A stretch of DNA of 64,000 nucleotides, taken from positions 49,608 to 113,607 of the forward strand of contig NZ_BIMA01000006.1 of the NCBI RefSeq assembly GCF_004000845.1, in the 5' to 3' direction. Position numbers and translations under genes: made by a program. The notes under the pieces were generated by a model that was not told the DNA's origin, made no database searches, and worked only from the letters and a program-made list of their open reading frames with translations. Source of the DNA: Paenibacillus koleovorans NBRC 103111. Lineage in GTDB: Bacteria > Bacillota > Bacilli > Paenibacillales > NBRC-103111. Positions within the stretch are counted from its first letter, which is position 1. Each line of letters starts with the position of its first letter. Positions 18,212 to 27,233 of this stretch are shown one piece after another.

Positions 18212-18828
18212 ACAGCATTAATTTATTGCCCAAGGTCAAGCCGATTGACCGCTACTTCATTCCGCTTCTTATTCTGATCATTGCGGCAACGGCTGCCGTT
18301 GCATTAGTCTTTGTCTATTGGACCTTACAAACCGGCCAGAAGACGTCCGATGAGCGGGGGCATGTTGCCCAACTGGAGCAACGAATTGCTGAGCTTCGCA
18401 CATTACTGAAGGTGGATCCGACAACACAGGCTTATTTGTCGCTTGAGGCAGAAGTGAACAAGCTTTTGGCCGGAAGACGGGACTGGCAGCAGATTCTCAA
18501 TGGAGTGACCGGCCCTCTGCCAATTACATCCAGATTATTACGATTCGGATCAGACGATGGGGAGAACATCAAGATCACTCTGGAAGCGAATCAGATGAAT
18601 GATGTCGCACAATATGTTTCCCTTCTGGAAAGCACTCAACTATTCCCGGTCGTAACCGTGATTTCTGTGAAGCAGAAATCGTTCAGTCGTCCCGCAGGAA
18701 GCGCGAGTATAGGGAGCTTTCCTGTTACGACGCCATTAATATCGAGTAATGAAGTTGTGATCTTGTACGAAGCGGAAATTCAATTGAAGCTAAAGACGAT
18801 ACCAGGGGAGAAGCAGGTGGCCCCATGA
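18208..18828 (+). CDS. pilN: Type IV pilus assembly protein PilN
   Basis: 206 residues from ATG 18208, which overlaps the pilM stop. The N-terminus MNSINLLPK is the conserved PilN peptide that docks into PilM. One membrane helix (about 18-40, IPLLILIIAATAAVALVFVY), a coiled coil (about 47-65) and an alpha/beta domain with GVTGPLPITSRLLRF. It forms the alignment complex with PilM and PilO. Confidence 0.9.
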   Translation: MNSINLLPKVKPIDRYFIPLLILIIAATAAVALVFVYWTLQTGQKTSDERGHVAQLEQRIAELRTLLKVDPTTQAYLSLEAEVNKLLAGRRDWQQILNGVTGPLPITSRLLRFGSDDGENIKITLEANQMNDVAQYVSLLESTQLFPVVTVISVKQKSFSRPAGSASIGSFPVTTPLISSNEVVILYEAEIQLKLKTIPGEKQVAP

Positions 18829-19607
18829 AACGATTAAGTGTGAAGGAATTGCTGAAGCAGTTAAGGAAGCCTACCGCGATTCTCTCTTTTGCCTTGCTGT
18901 TCGGTGCCGGACTGAATGTTATGTTGGCACTGGGGGCGCTCAGCCCGAGGCTGGTTATTCATAAGCTTACTTCCAGTCAAGCGGAGCGGTTGGAGACGGA
19001 GAAAGCCGCACTAGAGGCCAAGCCGATTCCAGTTCAAACTACGGAGACACAAGTAAAGAATCTGACGACACGGGTGCCGATCCAAGAAGAAGACGCCAGG
19101 CTCATTATTGCGCTTCGTCAGATCGAGCAAATGACAGGAGTGCAGCTAACTTCGATAACTTTTGGGGATGTTGCTTCCAAGAATGAAATGGATATGCTGA
19201 TTATCAGGAATACCCCGACTCCTAGCCCTACAGCCACACCTAAGCCAGCGAACGGTGCTGTGGCGGCAGGAGGTCCTCCTGAGAAAAACTCCGTCAAGCT
19301 TATTTTTACGTCCCGTTATGCCCAAGCGCTTGCCTTTATGAAACAGCTACAGGAGCAAGAAAGGCTGATTCGTATCGAGGGATGGCAATTCCAGACCGGT
19401 GCCGATTCTCAGAGCAAGCTGGTGCCTGGAGCTGTAACGGATGTAGTTACAGTCAATATACAGCTTTCAGTCTATACTGCCAAGCTGTATGCGGATAAAC
19501 TGCCCGATCTGCCCCCGCCGTCCGTTGGGCTGAATCCAACCTTGAACCGCATAGATCCGACGCTTTCCAGTGAAGTGTACTGGCAGATCGTCAACATGAC
19601 CCGTTAA
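18825..19607 (+). CDS. pilO: PilO-like pilus alignment protein
   Basis: 260 residues; starts within the pilN stop (ATGA). A short cytosolic N-terminus, one membrane helix (about 15-37), a helical segment rich in Glu/Lys, and a distal domain (KNSVKLIFTSRYAQALAFMK) that resembles the ferredoxin-like PilO domain. A Pro/Thr linker around residues 127-140 separates the parts. Assignment rests on position after pilMN plus topology; sequence similarity alone is weak. Confidence 0.78.
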   Translation: MKRLSVKELLKQLRKPTAILSFALLFGAGLNVMLALGALSPRLVIHKLTSSQAERLETEKAALEAKPIPVQTTETQVKNLTTRVPIQEEDARLIIALRQIEQMTGVQLTSITFGDVASKNEMDMLIIRNTPTPSPTATPKPANGAVAAGGPPEKNSVKLIFTSRYAQALAFMKQLQEQERLIRIEGWQFQTGADSQSKLVPGAVTDVVTVNIQLSVYTAKLYADKLPDLPPPSVGLNPTLNRIDPTLSSEVYWQIVNMTR

Positions 19608-19611
19608 ACAA

Positions 19612-19647
19612 AAAGCGGTGCGCCCCTATAAGGGACTGCACCGCTTT
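19612..19647. terminator. Shared hairpin terminator between convergent pilus operons
   Basis: Ten-bp stem (19612-19621 with 19638-19647) and a second inner CCC/GGG pairing. On the minus strand it is followed by TTTTTGTTT, so it ends the minus-strand operon strongly; the plus-strand tail is poor in T. Confidence 0.8.
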
Positions 19648-19656
19648 GTTGCATTA

Positions 19657-21327
19657 TTATCCTGATCTCTTAGGCTTCCAGGCCCCACTCTTCGTGCTCG
19701 TACCGCCAGAGCCTCCGGAGTTGCTAAGCACCAGCGAGGTGGTAGCGCCGCCGCTCTGGATCTGTGAAGGGGTGGAGCCTTGATGTCCGTTGTTAATGTT
19801 AATATTCCCGCCCGCAGCAATAACGCCGCCGGCGACAAGGGTGATGTTATTGCCTGCGTTGACATTGTTCTCTACGAAGATATCGCCGGCCGGTGCACTG
19901 ATACCGGGTTGGCCGTTTGTATGCACTTGTAGTGAACCGACAAGCGCGTCGGAGGTCAAATGGATCTTGGTATCGTTGTAAAGCTGCAATTGCTGGTTCA
20001 CAATTAATTTATTAGAGTAAATTGTAGAATTGCCTTTTAGTTCGAAGTTTTCAACATTGATATCCCCTGCTACGCTGACAGTAACGCCGTTTTCAATCAA
20101 AAATTCATCCGTCGTATAGATAGAGCCGGCAGTAACCGTAGAAGAGCCTGCTTTAATTGTAAATTTGTTGGAGCGAATCAGGGAGTTGACGGTCACCGAA
20201 ATTCGATTGGCAAGCTCGATGTTCCCATTTGTGTATAAATAGCCGGCTGCCAACTCAGAGCCATCTCCTTTTATCGTAATAGGACCTGTTCCCGCATACA
20301 TAATACCTCCGGTTAAATTGATTTTACTCTTATTTTCCGTTGTTATGGACTGCGTTATATACAAGTCGCCATATTTTCCGTTGGCTGATTTATTAATATT
20401 CAACTCAAAATTAGTAGCGTTTATCGTAAAGCTCCCTTGAACGATAATGCTGCCGGTCAGGTTAAGCTTAACTAGCGAGCCCCCTCCAAATGTCGTATTT
20501 CCGCTAAATATTAAGATAACGGGCCGCTGCGGAGTTCCCCAGCTCTCATTAAGGACTCCGTTATACCATTCCCAGTTATTGATACTTAGGACTATAGGAT
20601 CACTGCCTGGAAGAGCTTGAATCTGCTCTTTGACATCCTGAAAGTTTTTGCACGGGTTGTTGCTAAGGTTCTTGCAAGGGATCGGTGCGGACGGAACTTC
20701 TGGCGCACCTGGAGCCGGCGGGACTTCACTGCGATACTCGGCAATCGTTTCCGCAATCGGGTATTGAATATCCGGCACGGAGGTAATAGGCACTCCCGGC
20801 GGTGGGGTGGTTGTCTGTCCTTGCGCATAAATGTTTTGGTTATTGGAGGGCACGGGAACCCGGTTATCCGGATCGATATGGGTTTCCGTGACGACCGTTT
20901 CGGAATCGAAAGAATAGGTGATCGTTTTCGTTCGTTTCGTAGCTCCGGTGCCAACTTCTACCGAGCTAGTGACTCGATACAACGGAGTAGTCCCTTGCTT
21001 CGCGCGTTCCATCTTGTAAACGACTGGCGTTCCTTCCGGCGTCTCAAATGTTTTCCCTGTAATGAATCCCGGATAATTGTTGAAATATTGCTCACGCCCG
21101 CCGTCCGTCGTCTCATTGTATTTGTCCAGATAGGCGATAAACGATTCGATTCCGCTTGTAGCCAACTGAGTCGCGAGCTGGGTGTGCCGATCGGTCGAGA
21201 TGCGAGTGGAATCGGTGGAGACGGCCATCAGCAAAGCGGGGGTCATGATAAGCAAAATCATCGAGACGAGAAGGACATAGATCAATGAGGCAGCGCCTCG
21301 TTCGTTAGCAATTAATTTGTAGCGCAT
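19657..21327 (-). CDS. PilX-like pilus-associated protein with beta-helix body
   Basis: 556 residues; no firm family assignment beyond the N-terminus. It starts MRYKLIANERGAASLIYVLL, a hydrophobic helix without the +5 Glu of classical prepilins, as in PilX-type minor components. After a 170-residue domain and a Pro-rich linker (about 180-230), a long stretch (about 250-520) is a series of short valine/asparagine-rich strands (for example GSIIVQGSFTINATNFEL) resembling polymer-forming bactofilin or right-handed beta-helix folds. A Gly/Ser tail closes it. GGAGG precedes the ATG. Last gene of the minus-strand minor-pilin operon; it could be a tip adhesin. Confidence 0.7.
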   Translation of the reverse strand: MRYKLIANERGAASLIYVLLVSMILLIMTPALLMAVSTDSTRISTDRHTQLATQLATSGIESFIAYLDKYNETTDGGREQYFNNYPGFITGKTFETPEGTPVVYKMERAKQGTTPLYRVTSSVEVGTGATKRTKTITYSFDSETVVTETHIDPDNRVPVPSNNQNIYAQGQTTTPPPGVPITSVPDIQYPIAETIAEYRSEVPPAPGAPEVPSAPIPCKNLSNNPCKNFQDVKEQIQALPGSDPIVLSINNWEWYNGVLNESWGTPQRPVILIFSGNTTFGGGSLVKLNLTGSIIVQGSFTINATNFELNINKSANGKYGDLYITQSITTENKSKINLTGGIMYAGTGPITIKGDGSELAAGYLYTNGNIELANRISVTVNSLIRSNKFTIKAGSSTVTAGSIYTTDEFLIENGVTVSVAGDINVENFELKGNSTIYSNKLIVNQQLQLYNDTKIHLTSDALVGSLQVHTNGQPGISAPAGDIFVENNVNAGNNITLVAGGVIAAGGNININNGHQGSTPSQIQSGGATTSLVLSNSGGSGGTSTKSGAWKPKRSG

Positions 21328-21349
21328 GGCAGGCCTCCGATAGATGGTG

Positions 21350-22006
21350 TTACTTGGCGGTCCAGTCGGCGAGCAGCTTCACAGCCATCGTCTTTGTTAC
21401 AGGTGAAGGCTTCGTACCGTCAGTTGCTGTAACGATGGAGCGTTCGAATCCGAAGGTCAAATACAGCATCCGATTCGACGCCGATTGACCGGTCGATGCC
21501 GCCGGATAAGGAGTGGACGGGATCGGGATTCGATTGGAGGAGCTATTCAGGGCTTCGAAAAGAGCGCTTGTAGCCATACGGGACAGATCTACGGGATTCG
21601 AATATTTCGTAGGCGCTCCAGTAGGAGTATGAGCGGCATTGGCGAAATCCGACGTATCGTTCGATGCCGTTCCATCCTGGCTGAAATCAAACAGTGTAAG
21701 CTTGCGCTCGGCTTCGTTGAAGTAGAGCGACTTGAGCACCAATGTGTTGGAAGAATTGTAGTGATCGTACCGAAGCTCTTTGTCGCCGCCATGTGAAAAG
21801 GCGATGACTTGTGTCGCTTCCTTCAACTGCGCCGTCATCGTGTTGAGGGTCAGCTGAATTTGCGAATCGTCAGCGTATTGCTGGGATTCGTCGCCGAACA
21901 GGCGAATGACGGACGACAGGAGCAAGGTTGCGGTTCCAATCACGATTGCAGTCAGCGCAATACCGGCAAGCAGCTCGACCAAGGTGACACCACGTTCGTT
22001 CCTCAT
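21350..22006 (-). CDS. Minor prepilin, PilW-like
   Basis: 218 residues. The leader MRNERG is followed by VTLVELLAGIALTAIVIGTA: Gly at -1 and Glu at +5, a textbook prepilin peptidase site. The rest is a globular domain with DSQIQLTLNTMTAQLKEAT after the helix, similar to PilW/ComGF-like minor pilins. The start overlaps the stop of the preceding prepilin gene by 4 bases, so translation is coupled. Confidence 0.85.
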   Translation of the reverse strand: MRNERGVTLVELLAGIALTAIVIGTATLLLSSVIRLFGDESQQYADDSQIQLTLNTMTAQLKEATQVIAFSHGGDKELRYDHYNSSNTLVLKSLYFNEAERKLTLFDFSQDGTASNDTSDFANAAHTPTGAPTKYSNPVDLSRMATSALFEALNSSSNRIPIPSTPYPAASTGQSASNRMLYLTFGFERSIVTATDGTKPSPVTKTMAVKLLADWTAK

Positions 22007-22401
22007 GAGGACGCCTCGTTCCAGGAGACGGTGACCGTAAGCAGCTTGGGAGCTTTGTTTACGAGAATGACCCCTTGCAATGAAAAATGATTGGTGCCGA
22101 ACGCCGTGGTGGTATAAGAGATAGTGGCGCTAGGTGCGAAGTCGGTCTGCTGCAAGGTGACGGAATATCCTTCGATTTCGGGATTTGCCGGGAGTGCGCC
22201 ATTGTGACGCAAGGCATAGTCCCTGGCCAAATTCAGCTGCTCTTCGGCGATGCGCTGTACCTCAATATCCCGGTCCGACTTCGTGTCGGCCAGCAGCGAA
22301 TAGTTGGATACCGTTACGAAGGCTATAATGACGATGCCAAGAATGACGGCGGCGGCCAGCGACTCGACTAATGTAATGCCTCTCTCGTTGTTCCCGTACA
22401 T
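22003..22401 (-). CDS. Minor prepilin, PilV-like
   Basis: 132 residues from ATG at 22401, with GCGGAG about 9 bases upstream; a GTG at 22410 is less likely. Leader MYGNNERG, then ITLVESLAAAVILGIVIIAF with Gly -1 and Glu +5. The body (AEEQLNLARDYALR) is typical of PilV/GspI-like minor pilins. First prepilin gene of the minus-strand set, 33 bases after the small membrane protein gene. Confidence 0.85.
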   Translation of the reverse strand: MYGNNERGITLVESLAAAVILGIVIIAFVTVSNYSLLADTKSDRDIEVQRIAEEQLNLARDYALRHNGALPANPEIEGYSVTLQQTDFAPSATISYTTTAFGTNHFSLQGVILVNKAPKLLTVTVSWNEASS

Positions 22402-22434
22402 CGCGATCACTCCGCTTTCGAATAAATTGAATCT

Positions 22435-22638
22435 TCAACGATTGGCCAGCGACTCGCCGAGCTGATAACAGATCAAGGTCAGCAAGGAGCCGATCGCAAT
22501 GCCGATGACGAGATAGAAGCCGATATTCGTCAACCACCGGGCATGCTGCTGCACCCAGGAAGTATGCGAGAGCAAGACGGAGAAAAGACCGAGCACTAAC
22601 AGGAGCAACCCGACAGGAATGAGCAAATCCATAGGCAT
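22435..22638 (-). CDS. Small two-helix membrane protein
   Basis: 67 residues with two predicted membrane helices (about 5-24 and 39-60) and no recognised domain. GGAGATGC lies directly upstream; either ATG at 22638 or the second ATG two codons later could be used. It is the first gene of the minus-strand minor-pilin operon, which suggests but does not prove a role in pilus assembly or anchoring. Confidence 0.6.
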   Translation of the reverse strand: MPMDLLIPVGLLLLVLGLFSVLLSHTSWVQQHARWLTNIGFYLVIGIAIGSLLTLICYQLGESLANR

Positions 22639-22843
22639 GCATCTCCATGATGAAATAGGAAAAAAGTACTACTTCTATAGTATCATATCGACCGGGAGTT
22701 GGATACATTTCTACGGCGGAAATGGACGTATGCACAAAAAGTTTACATGCTATCGGAACAGAAGAGTGTAAGGGATTTACAAGCCCGGTGCGGTATGGTA
22801 CCTTTCGGAAAGAACACTCAATGACGAGCCGAAGGAGCGACGG

Positions 22844-23308
22844 ATGATGTCAAAATATAAAATCAAAGCGCGTGTGACGGGCATTCTCGTGGAGGATGGC
22901 AAATTGCTGCTCGTCAAACATTCGAAGCCGGTCGCACCGGGCCGATTCTGGTCGCTGCCGGGAGGGAAGCTGGAACGGGGCGAGACGTTGGAAACCGGCA
23001 TGCTGCGTGAAATGAAAGAGGAAACCGGGCTTGACGTGCAGCTCGGCTCCTTGCTCTATGTATGCGACAAACCGGAGGAAGAAGTGTCACGTATCCATTT
23101 CTTGTTCCAGCTCAAGCGGACTAGTGAAGATGTGCAAGTGCCTAGCAACGAGTTCGACGAAAATGCGATTCTAGCAGTCCGCTGGGTGCCGCTTGAGCAG
23201 CTCGCCGATCCCGAGTACTCCTTCACACCGTTGTTCCAGGACCTTGCATTAAGCGGTTTCCCTGGAGCCGGGGAATACAAGGGCCATAAATCTAATATCG
23301 GCTTATAA
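22844..23308 (+). CDS. Nudix hydrolase
   Basis: 154 residues. The Nudix box is complete: GGKLERGETLETGMLREMKEETGLDV-type spacing, G-x5-E-x7-REMKEETG (about residues 40-62), which binds the metal that hydrolyses nucleoside-diphosphate derivatives. The ending VRWVPLEQLADPEY is usual in MutT/ADP-ribose-type members. GAAGGAG precedes the ATG; an alternative ATG follows one codon later. Substrate not predictable. Confidence 0.92.
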   Translation: MMSKYKIKARVTGILVEDGKLLLVKHSKPVAPGRFWSLPGGKLERGETLETGMLREMKEETGLDVQLGSLLYVCDKPEEEVSRIHFLFQLKRTSEDVQVPSNEFDENAILAVRWVPLEQLADPEYSFTPLFQDLALSGFPGAGEYKGHKSNIGL

Positions 23309-23406
23309 CGCCGAACGTTTTACCTTCTCCTTATGTCTGGGTAATAATACCGTCAGATTGGATATCCTATGGATAGGATCTTTCGGCAGGAGGAGGGAAT
23401 GAGCGT

Positions 23407-23571
23407 ATGAACTACGTGTATTGGGTCAAGCTGTACGACAGTAAATTTCAAGCCGGCTGCTTGGCTAAGCGGATGGAGGAAGACTGGTGGGTGTACGGCT
23501 ACGAATGCCCGCAAACAGTGGAAGTGTTCAAATCGAAGCGGGGGCGGTTCGGGGTTCGCTACATTTTATAA
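23407..23571 (+). CDS. Small aromatic-rich protein of unknown function
   Basis: 54 residues starting MNYVYWVKLYDSKFQAG, rich in Tyr and Trp, ending GVRYIL. AGGAGGAGG lies about 12 bases upstream; a competing ATG at 23399 would give only three codons. No family recognised. It lies 36 bases ahead of the AraC gene, on the same strand. Confidence 0.55.
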   Translation: MNYVYWVKLYDSKFQAGCLAKRMEEDWWVYGYECPQTVEVFKSKRGRFGVRYIL

Positions 23572-23610
23572 GCAGCCGCCATGCCGTTCTCCGAGTAAGA
23601 AGGGGTCTGC

Positions 23611-24468
23611 ATGAAACCGACGCATACGATCGCAACGCCGCTGAATATCCGCTATAGTGAAGAAATTCCGGACGCTATCCATTTTCATTCCCATCTGCAT
23701 CATGAAGTGTACTATTTCAACGGCGGGGCATGCAGCTATTTGATCGGAGACAAGCTGTACGAATTAGCGCCCGGCGATCTCATTCTAATGCACGGCATGA
23801 CGCTCCATAGCCCGCATATCGGTTCGGCACGGGAGTACAGGCGCACGACGATTCATTTTGATCCGGATTTCGTGCAGGGGTTGATTGGCCCGAGCTTCGG
23901 CAGCCTGAATTTGCTGCAGCCGTTTCAGGAGCTGCGCAACCATAGGCTACGGCTGAACGGAAGCGAGCGCGAGGAGATAGAGGCACATTTGCGGAGAATG
24001 CTGACGCTTGAAGCAGGCGAGGATGCGACTTCGGCGCGGAGGCTTCAGGCTGCTTTTCTGGAGCTGCTTATCCTGATCTACGGCTTGTGCGAGAAACCGA
24101 TGGAAGCGCTGGCGGACGACGTCTCCGACCGGGTGAAGCATGTGCAGAACATGATCGGCTTTCTTGAAGCGCATTACATGGAAGATTTGCACATGGAGCA
24201 ACTCGAAGACGCCTTGCATTTGAGCAAATACTACTTATCTAAAATTTTCAAAGAAGTAACCGGCGTCACGGTGTTCGACTTCCTCTATCAACGCCGAATC
24301 AATCAAGCGAAAATATGGCTCTTGGTGGATAAACGGATGTCCATCACCGATATCGGCTATCAGGCCGGATTCAAGCATCCGTCGCATTTCAGCCGCATGT
24401 TCAAGCAATTGGTAGGCAGTACGCCGGAGCAATATCGCAAAACGAATGCTTATTCTGCGTTTTTTTGA
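23611..24468 (+). CDS. AraC-family transcriptional regulator
   Basis: 285 residues. The N-terminal half (about 15-90) is a cupin ligand-binding fold (FHSHLHHEVYYFNGG, LAPGDLILMHGMTLH). The C-terminal 100 residues hold the two helix-turn-helices of AraC/XylS proteins (LHMEQLEDALHLSKYYLSKI and MSITDIGYQAGFKHPSHFSR). Such proteins usually respond to a sugar and control nearby carbohydrate genes. The next gene is a Gfo/Idh/MocA dehydrogenase with its own upstream region; a terminator separates them. Confidence 0.92.
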   Translation: MKPTHTIATPLNIRYSEEIPDAIHFHSHLHHEVYYFNGGACSYLIGDKLYELAPGDLILMHGMTLHSPHIGSAREYRRTTIHFDPDFVQGLIGPSFGSLNLLQPFQELRNHRLRLNGSEREEIEAHLRRMLTLEAGEDATSARRLQAAFLELLILIYGLCEKPMEALADDVSDRVKHVQNMIGFLEAHYMEDLHMEQLEDALHLSKYYLSKIFKEVTGVTVFDFLYQRRINQAKIWLLVDKRMSITDIGYQAGFKHPSHFSRMFKQLVGSTPEQYRKTNAYSAFF

Positions 24469-24508
24469 TTTTAGAAGTAGTGAACGGCGTACAATGACAT
24501 ATAAATAC

Positions 24509-24554
24509 GGTCGTCCATTTGTACAACGATAAACAAGTGGCCGGCCTTTTCTTT
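24509..24554 (+). terminator. Terminator after the AraC gene
   Basis: Fourteen-bp stem with G-U pairs (24509-24522 with 24533-24546), 10-base loop, then TTTTCTTT. Confidence 0.75.
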
Positions 24555-24588
24555 ATGCTACGATGGAGTATGGAGGGTGATGTAGATC

Positions 24589-25719
24589 ATGACTACGATG
24601 GATAAAGTGCGAATTGGAATAGTGGGAATCGGCAATATGGGAACGGCCCATGCCAACTACTTGGGTCGCGGGGAAGTGGCGGGCGCCGAGCTGGCGGCTG
24701 TGTGCGACGTGAGCCAGGATCGGCTGCGCTGGGCGGAGCAGCAGTTTGGGGGTCGCGTGGCTACATTCGACAGTGTGGAAGCGATGTTCGCCTCGGGGAA
24801 AATCGACGCCGTGCTGATCGCGAACCGGCACTTCGATCATCCGGGTACGGCGATGCTCGCATTCGAGCACGGACTGCATGTGCTGTGCGAGAAGCCGGCA
24901 GGCGTCTACACGAGAAACGTGCGTGAAATGAACGAAGCGGCGGCGCGCAGCGGGAAGCTGTTCTCGATGATGTACAACCAGCGGACGAACCCGTTGTATG
25001 CGAAGCTGAAGGATCTTGTGGATTCGGGCGAGCTTGGCGCCATTCGTCGGACGAACTGGATCATTACGACCTGGTATCGGCCTCAGAGCTACTATGATTC
25101 AGGGGGCTGGAGAGCGACTTGGGCCGGCGAGGGCGGCGGCGTGCTGCTGAACCAATGTCCGCATCAGCTCGACCTGTGGCAATGGATAACCGGGCTTGCT
25201 CCTAAGCGGATTCGGGCGTTCTGCACGTTCGGCAAGTACCGCGACATCGAAGTCGAGGATGACGTGACCGCCTATGTCGAGTACGAGAACGGGGCGACAG
25301 GCGTCTTCATTACAACGACGGGCGAAACGCCGGGCACGAACCGCTTCGAGCTGGTCGGCGAGAAAGGCAAAATCGTTGTGGAAGACGATAAGCTGACATT
25401 CTGGCGCCTGCGCGTGTCGGAGCCGGAATTCAACCGTCAGTTCAAGGGCCAGTTCGGCCAGCCGGAGAGCTGGAAGATCGACATCCCCGTGAGGGGACAG
25501 GAGACCGGCCATAAAGGCGTTACTCAGAACTTCGTGGATGCGATTCTGAAAGGAACGCCGCTGCTTGCCCCGGGCGAGGAAGGCATTAACGGCTTGCTGC
25601 TGTCTAACGCGATGCTGCTCTCCAGCTGGACGGACAATTGGGTCGACGTGCCGATGAACGAAGACTTGTTCCATGAGCTGCTACAGCAAAAAATCGACAG
25701 CTCCGTATTCCGTTCCTGA
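24589..25719 (+). CDS. Gfo/Idh/MocA-family oxidoreductase
   Basis: 376 residues. NAD(P)-binding Rossmann start (VRIGIVGIGNMGTAHANYL), then the family motif CEKPAG near residue 103, with the conserved Lys of the active site, and GGGVLLNQCPHQLDLWQW, which carries the catalytic His region of sugar dehydrogenases. GGAGGGTGAT precedes the ATG. Likely oxidises or interconverts a sugar, inositol or related alcohol. The AraC gene upstream may regulate it, but nothing in the sequence proves this. Confidence 0.9.
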   Translation: MTTMDKVRIGIVGIGNMGTAHANYLGRGEVAGAELAAVCDVSQDRLRWAEQQFGGRVATFDSVEAMFASGKIDAVLIANRHFDHPGTAMLAFEHGLHVLCEKPAGVYTRNVREMNEAAARSGKLFSMMYNQRTNPLYAKLKDLVDSGELGAIRRTNWIITTWYRPQSYYDSGGWRATWAGEGGGVLLNQCPHQLDLWQWITGLAPKRIRAFCTFGKYRDIEVEDDVTAYVEYENGATGVFITTTGETPGTNRFELVGEKGKIVVEDDKLTFWRLRVSEPEFNRQFKGQFGQPESWKIDIPVRGQETGHKGVTQNFVDAILKGTPLLAPGEEGINGLLLSNAMLLSSWTDNWVDVPMNEDLFHELLQQKIDSSVFRS

Positions 25720-25743
25720 TCCGGATTTCCTGAAAGTTTTGGG

Positions 25744-25773
25744 TTGACAGACGATGTTCGGTTGGTGTATATT
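25744..25773 (+). promoter_or_regulatory. Promoter of the tRNA pair
   Basis: TTGACA (25744-25749), 18 bases, TATATT (25768-25773), 40 bases ahead of the first tRNA. Confidence 0.75.
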
Positions 25774-25812
25774 ATTATTTGTCGCTGTTGAAACATATGC
25801 AGCCATCAATAA

Positions 25813-25889
25813 CGCGGGGTGGAGCAGCTCGGTAGCTCGTCGGGCTCATAACCCGAAGGCCGCAGGTTCAAATCCTGCCCCCGCAACCA
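25813..25889 (+). tRNA. tRNA-fMet (CAT), initiator
   Basis: Full cloverleaf of 77 bases with encoded CCA. The anticodon loop is CTCATAA. The first base C opposes A at position 72, the unpaired acceptor end that marks initiator tRNAs, and three G-C pairs precede the anticodon loop. Confidence 0.93.
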
Positions 25890-25906
25890 ACCTACAAACA
25901 TCAGAA

Positions 25907-25980
25907 GGGCCCTTAGCTCAGTTGGTTAGAGCGGTCGGCTCATAACCGATTGGTCGGGGGTTCGAGTCCCTCAGGGCCCA
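25907..25980 (+). tRNA. tRNA with CAT anticodon: Ile2 (lysidine type) or elongator Met
   Basis: Acceptor stem GGGCCCT with AGGGCCC, anticodon loop CTCATAA, T-loop TTCGAGT, discriminator A. CCA is not encoded. The D-arm and anticodon stem (GGTTAGAGC, CGGCTCATAACCG) resemble bacillar tRNA-Ile2, whose C34 is converted to lysidine; elongator Met cannot be excluded from sequence alone. Confidence 0.9.
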
Positions 25981-25995
25981 CTTGACGACTACGAT

Positions 25996-26037
25996 AAGCC
26001 TGTCTGTCTCCTCCATAGAGGAAACCGGCAGGCTTTT
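25996..26037 (+). terminator. Terminator after the tRNA pair
   Basis: Outer stem of AAGCCTGTC with GGCAGGCTT plus an inner TCCTC/GAGGA stem, followed by TTTTT. Confidence 0.85.
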
Positions 26038-26071
26038 TGAATGTCCGAACGGATATTTATCCTCTTTTAGC

Positions 26072-26115
26072 AAAAAACAGCCTCCATCCTGACAATTGGG
26101 TTGTCCGGATGGAGG
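26072..26115 (-). terminator. Terminator of the SLH-protein gene
   Basis: Nine-bp stem (CCTCCATCC at 26081-26089 with GGATGGAGG at 26107-26115); on the minus strand it is followed by CTGTTTTTTG. Confidence 0.85.
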
Positions 26116-26131
26116 TTTCGTTTTCATGCGG

Positions 26132-27040
26132 CTATTTCGCCGGCTTGAGCACTGGTTTGTAGGCCGAGGATACGTATGTGTCCACTTTCGGCTCCACAAT
26201 CACTTGCGGATACATTTTGTTCGGGTCCGGCGTACCGGTCATATAGTAAATCCAAGCTTCGCCGTTCGGCCGGAACTCGATCCGATCGATGCCGATCGTA
26301 TAACCCGGATTCGGTTTGCTTCCCCACGAGACGGTCACTTGGTTGACAGCATCCGTCACCTTCGTCACATTCATCGATACTTCATGATCAGCGGGTGGAG
26401 CCGGGGCGATCGGTTGATGCTTCTTCACGAACTGCATCGCTCTATGCAGCAGCTGGGCCGCTTCTCCTCTTGTCACTTCTTGCTTCGGCAGAAAGTTGCC
26501 GTCTTCCAGCATGGCTACCTTCATAATCAGCAAGCTTTGAATCGAAGTCATGTACTCCTTGGAGACATCGGCTTCATCTTGGATATTGATCCAGATTTGG
26601 ATGAGAGGGAAGTCGCCTTTTACGGAGATGCCCTCGAACAGCAATTGGGCGAACTGCTCGCGAGTGATGACGGAATTCGGATTGACGTCCTGCGGAATCG
26701 ACAGCCCGTTCAGATTGGCGATGATGAAGGATTCGGCGTACCAGCTGTCGTTCGGCACATTGCTGTAGAAGTCGCTAGCCAGCGGCTGCTTGATGAATCG
26801 AATGTGATCGATGTTGAGGCCGAAGCCTTTCACGATCAAATGTACGGCTTGAGCGTAAGTCACCTTGCCTTTCGGCGCGAATTGCTCGGCACTCATTCCG
26901 CTGACGATCCCCGCATCCCGAAGCGCGATAATATCGGCCTCTGCGGCATCGCCCTTAATGTCGGAGAAGGCGAAGGCGTTCGCTTGAACGCTGAGCAGCA
27001 GGAGCAGTACGAGTATGGCGGAAATCCAACGTTTTCTCAT
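26132..27040 (-). CDS. Exported SLH-domain protein
   Basis: 302 residues. Signal peptide of about 24 residues (VQANAFA). Two to three degenerate SLH repeats follow: AFSDIKGDAAEADIIALRDAGIVSG near 24-75, FYSNVPNDSWYAESFIIANLNGL around 95-145 and a third part ending TRGEAAQLLHRAMQF near 205. SLH triplets bind pyruvylated cell-wall polymer. The last 90 residues are an unassigned beta-rich domain (VTVSWGSKPNPGYTIGID). Probably held in the cell wall. Confidence 0.82.
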   Translation of the reverse strand: MRKRWISAILVLLLLLSVQANAFAFSDIKGDAAEADIIALRDAGIVSGMSAEQFAPKGKVTYAQAVHLIVKGFGLNIDHIRFIKQPLASDFYSNVPNDSWYAESFIIANLNGLSIPQDVNPNSVITREQFAQLLFEGISVKGDFPLIQIWINIQDEADVSKEYMTSIQSLLIMKVAMLEDGNFLPKQEVTRGEAAQLLHRAMQFVKKHQPIAPAPPADHEVSMNVTKVTDAVNQVTVSWGSKPNPGYTIGIDRIEFRPNGEAWIYYMTGTPDPNKMYPQVIVEPKVDTYVSSAYKPVLKPAK

Positions 27041-27139
27041 AAGGGTCCATCCTTTCGTTCGAATCGGTATTGACGCGTCATCCTATCTAACGACGACTGG
27101 CTGGAAAAGGTTGCAATTTCACTTCATGTTCTCTCTTTT

Positions 27140-27167
27140 TTGAAAACGATCCGGAATCATGTACTAT
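27140..27167 (+). promoter_or_regulatory. Promoter of the UPF0173 hydrolase gene
   Basis: TTGAAA (27140-27145), 16 bases, TACTAT (27162-27167), 66 bases before the start codon. Confidence 0.65.
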
Positions 27168-27233
27168 AGTAGTAGAATCCGCAATTCAGCCATTCGGATG
27201 AACAAACCCACATAGAAGGAAGGCGGCACTACG

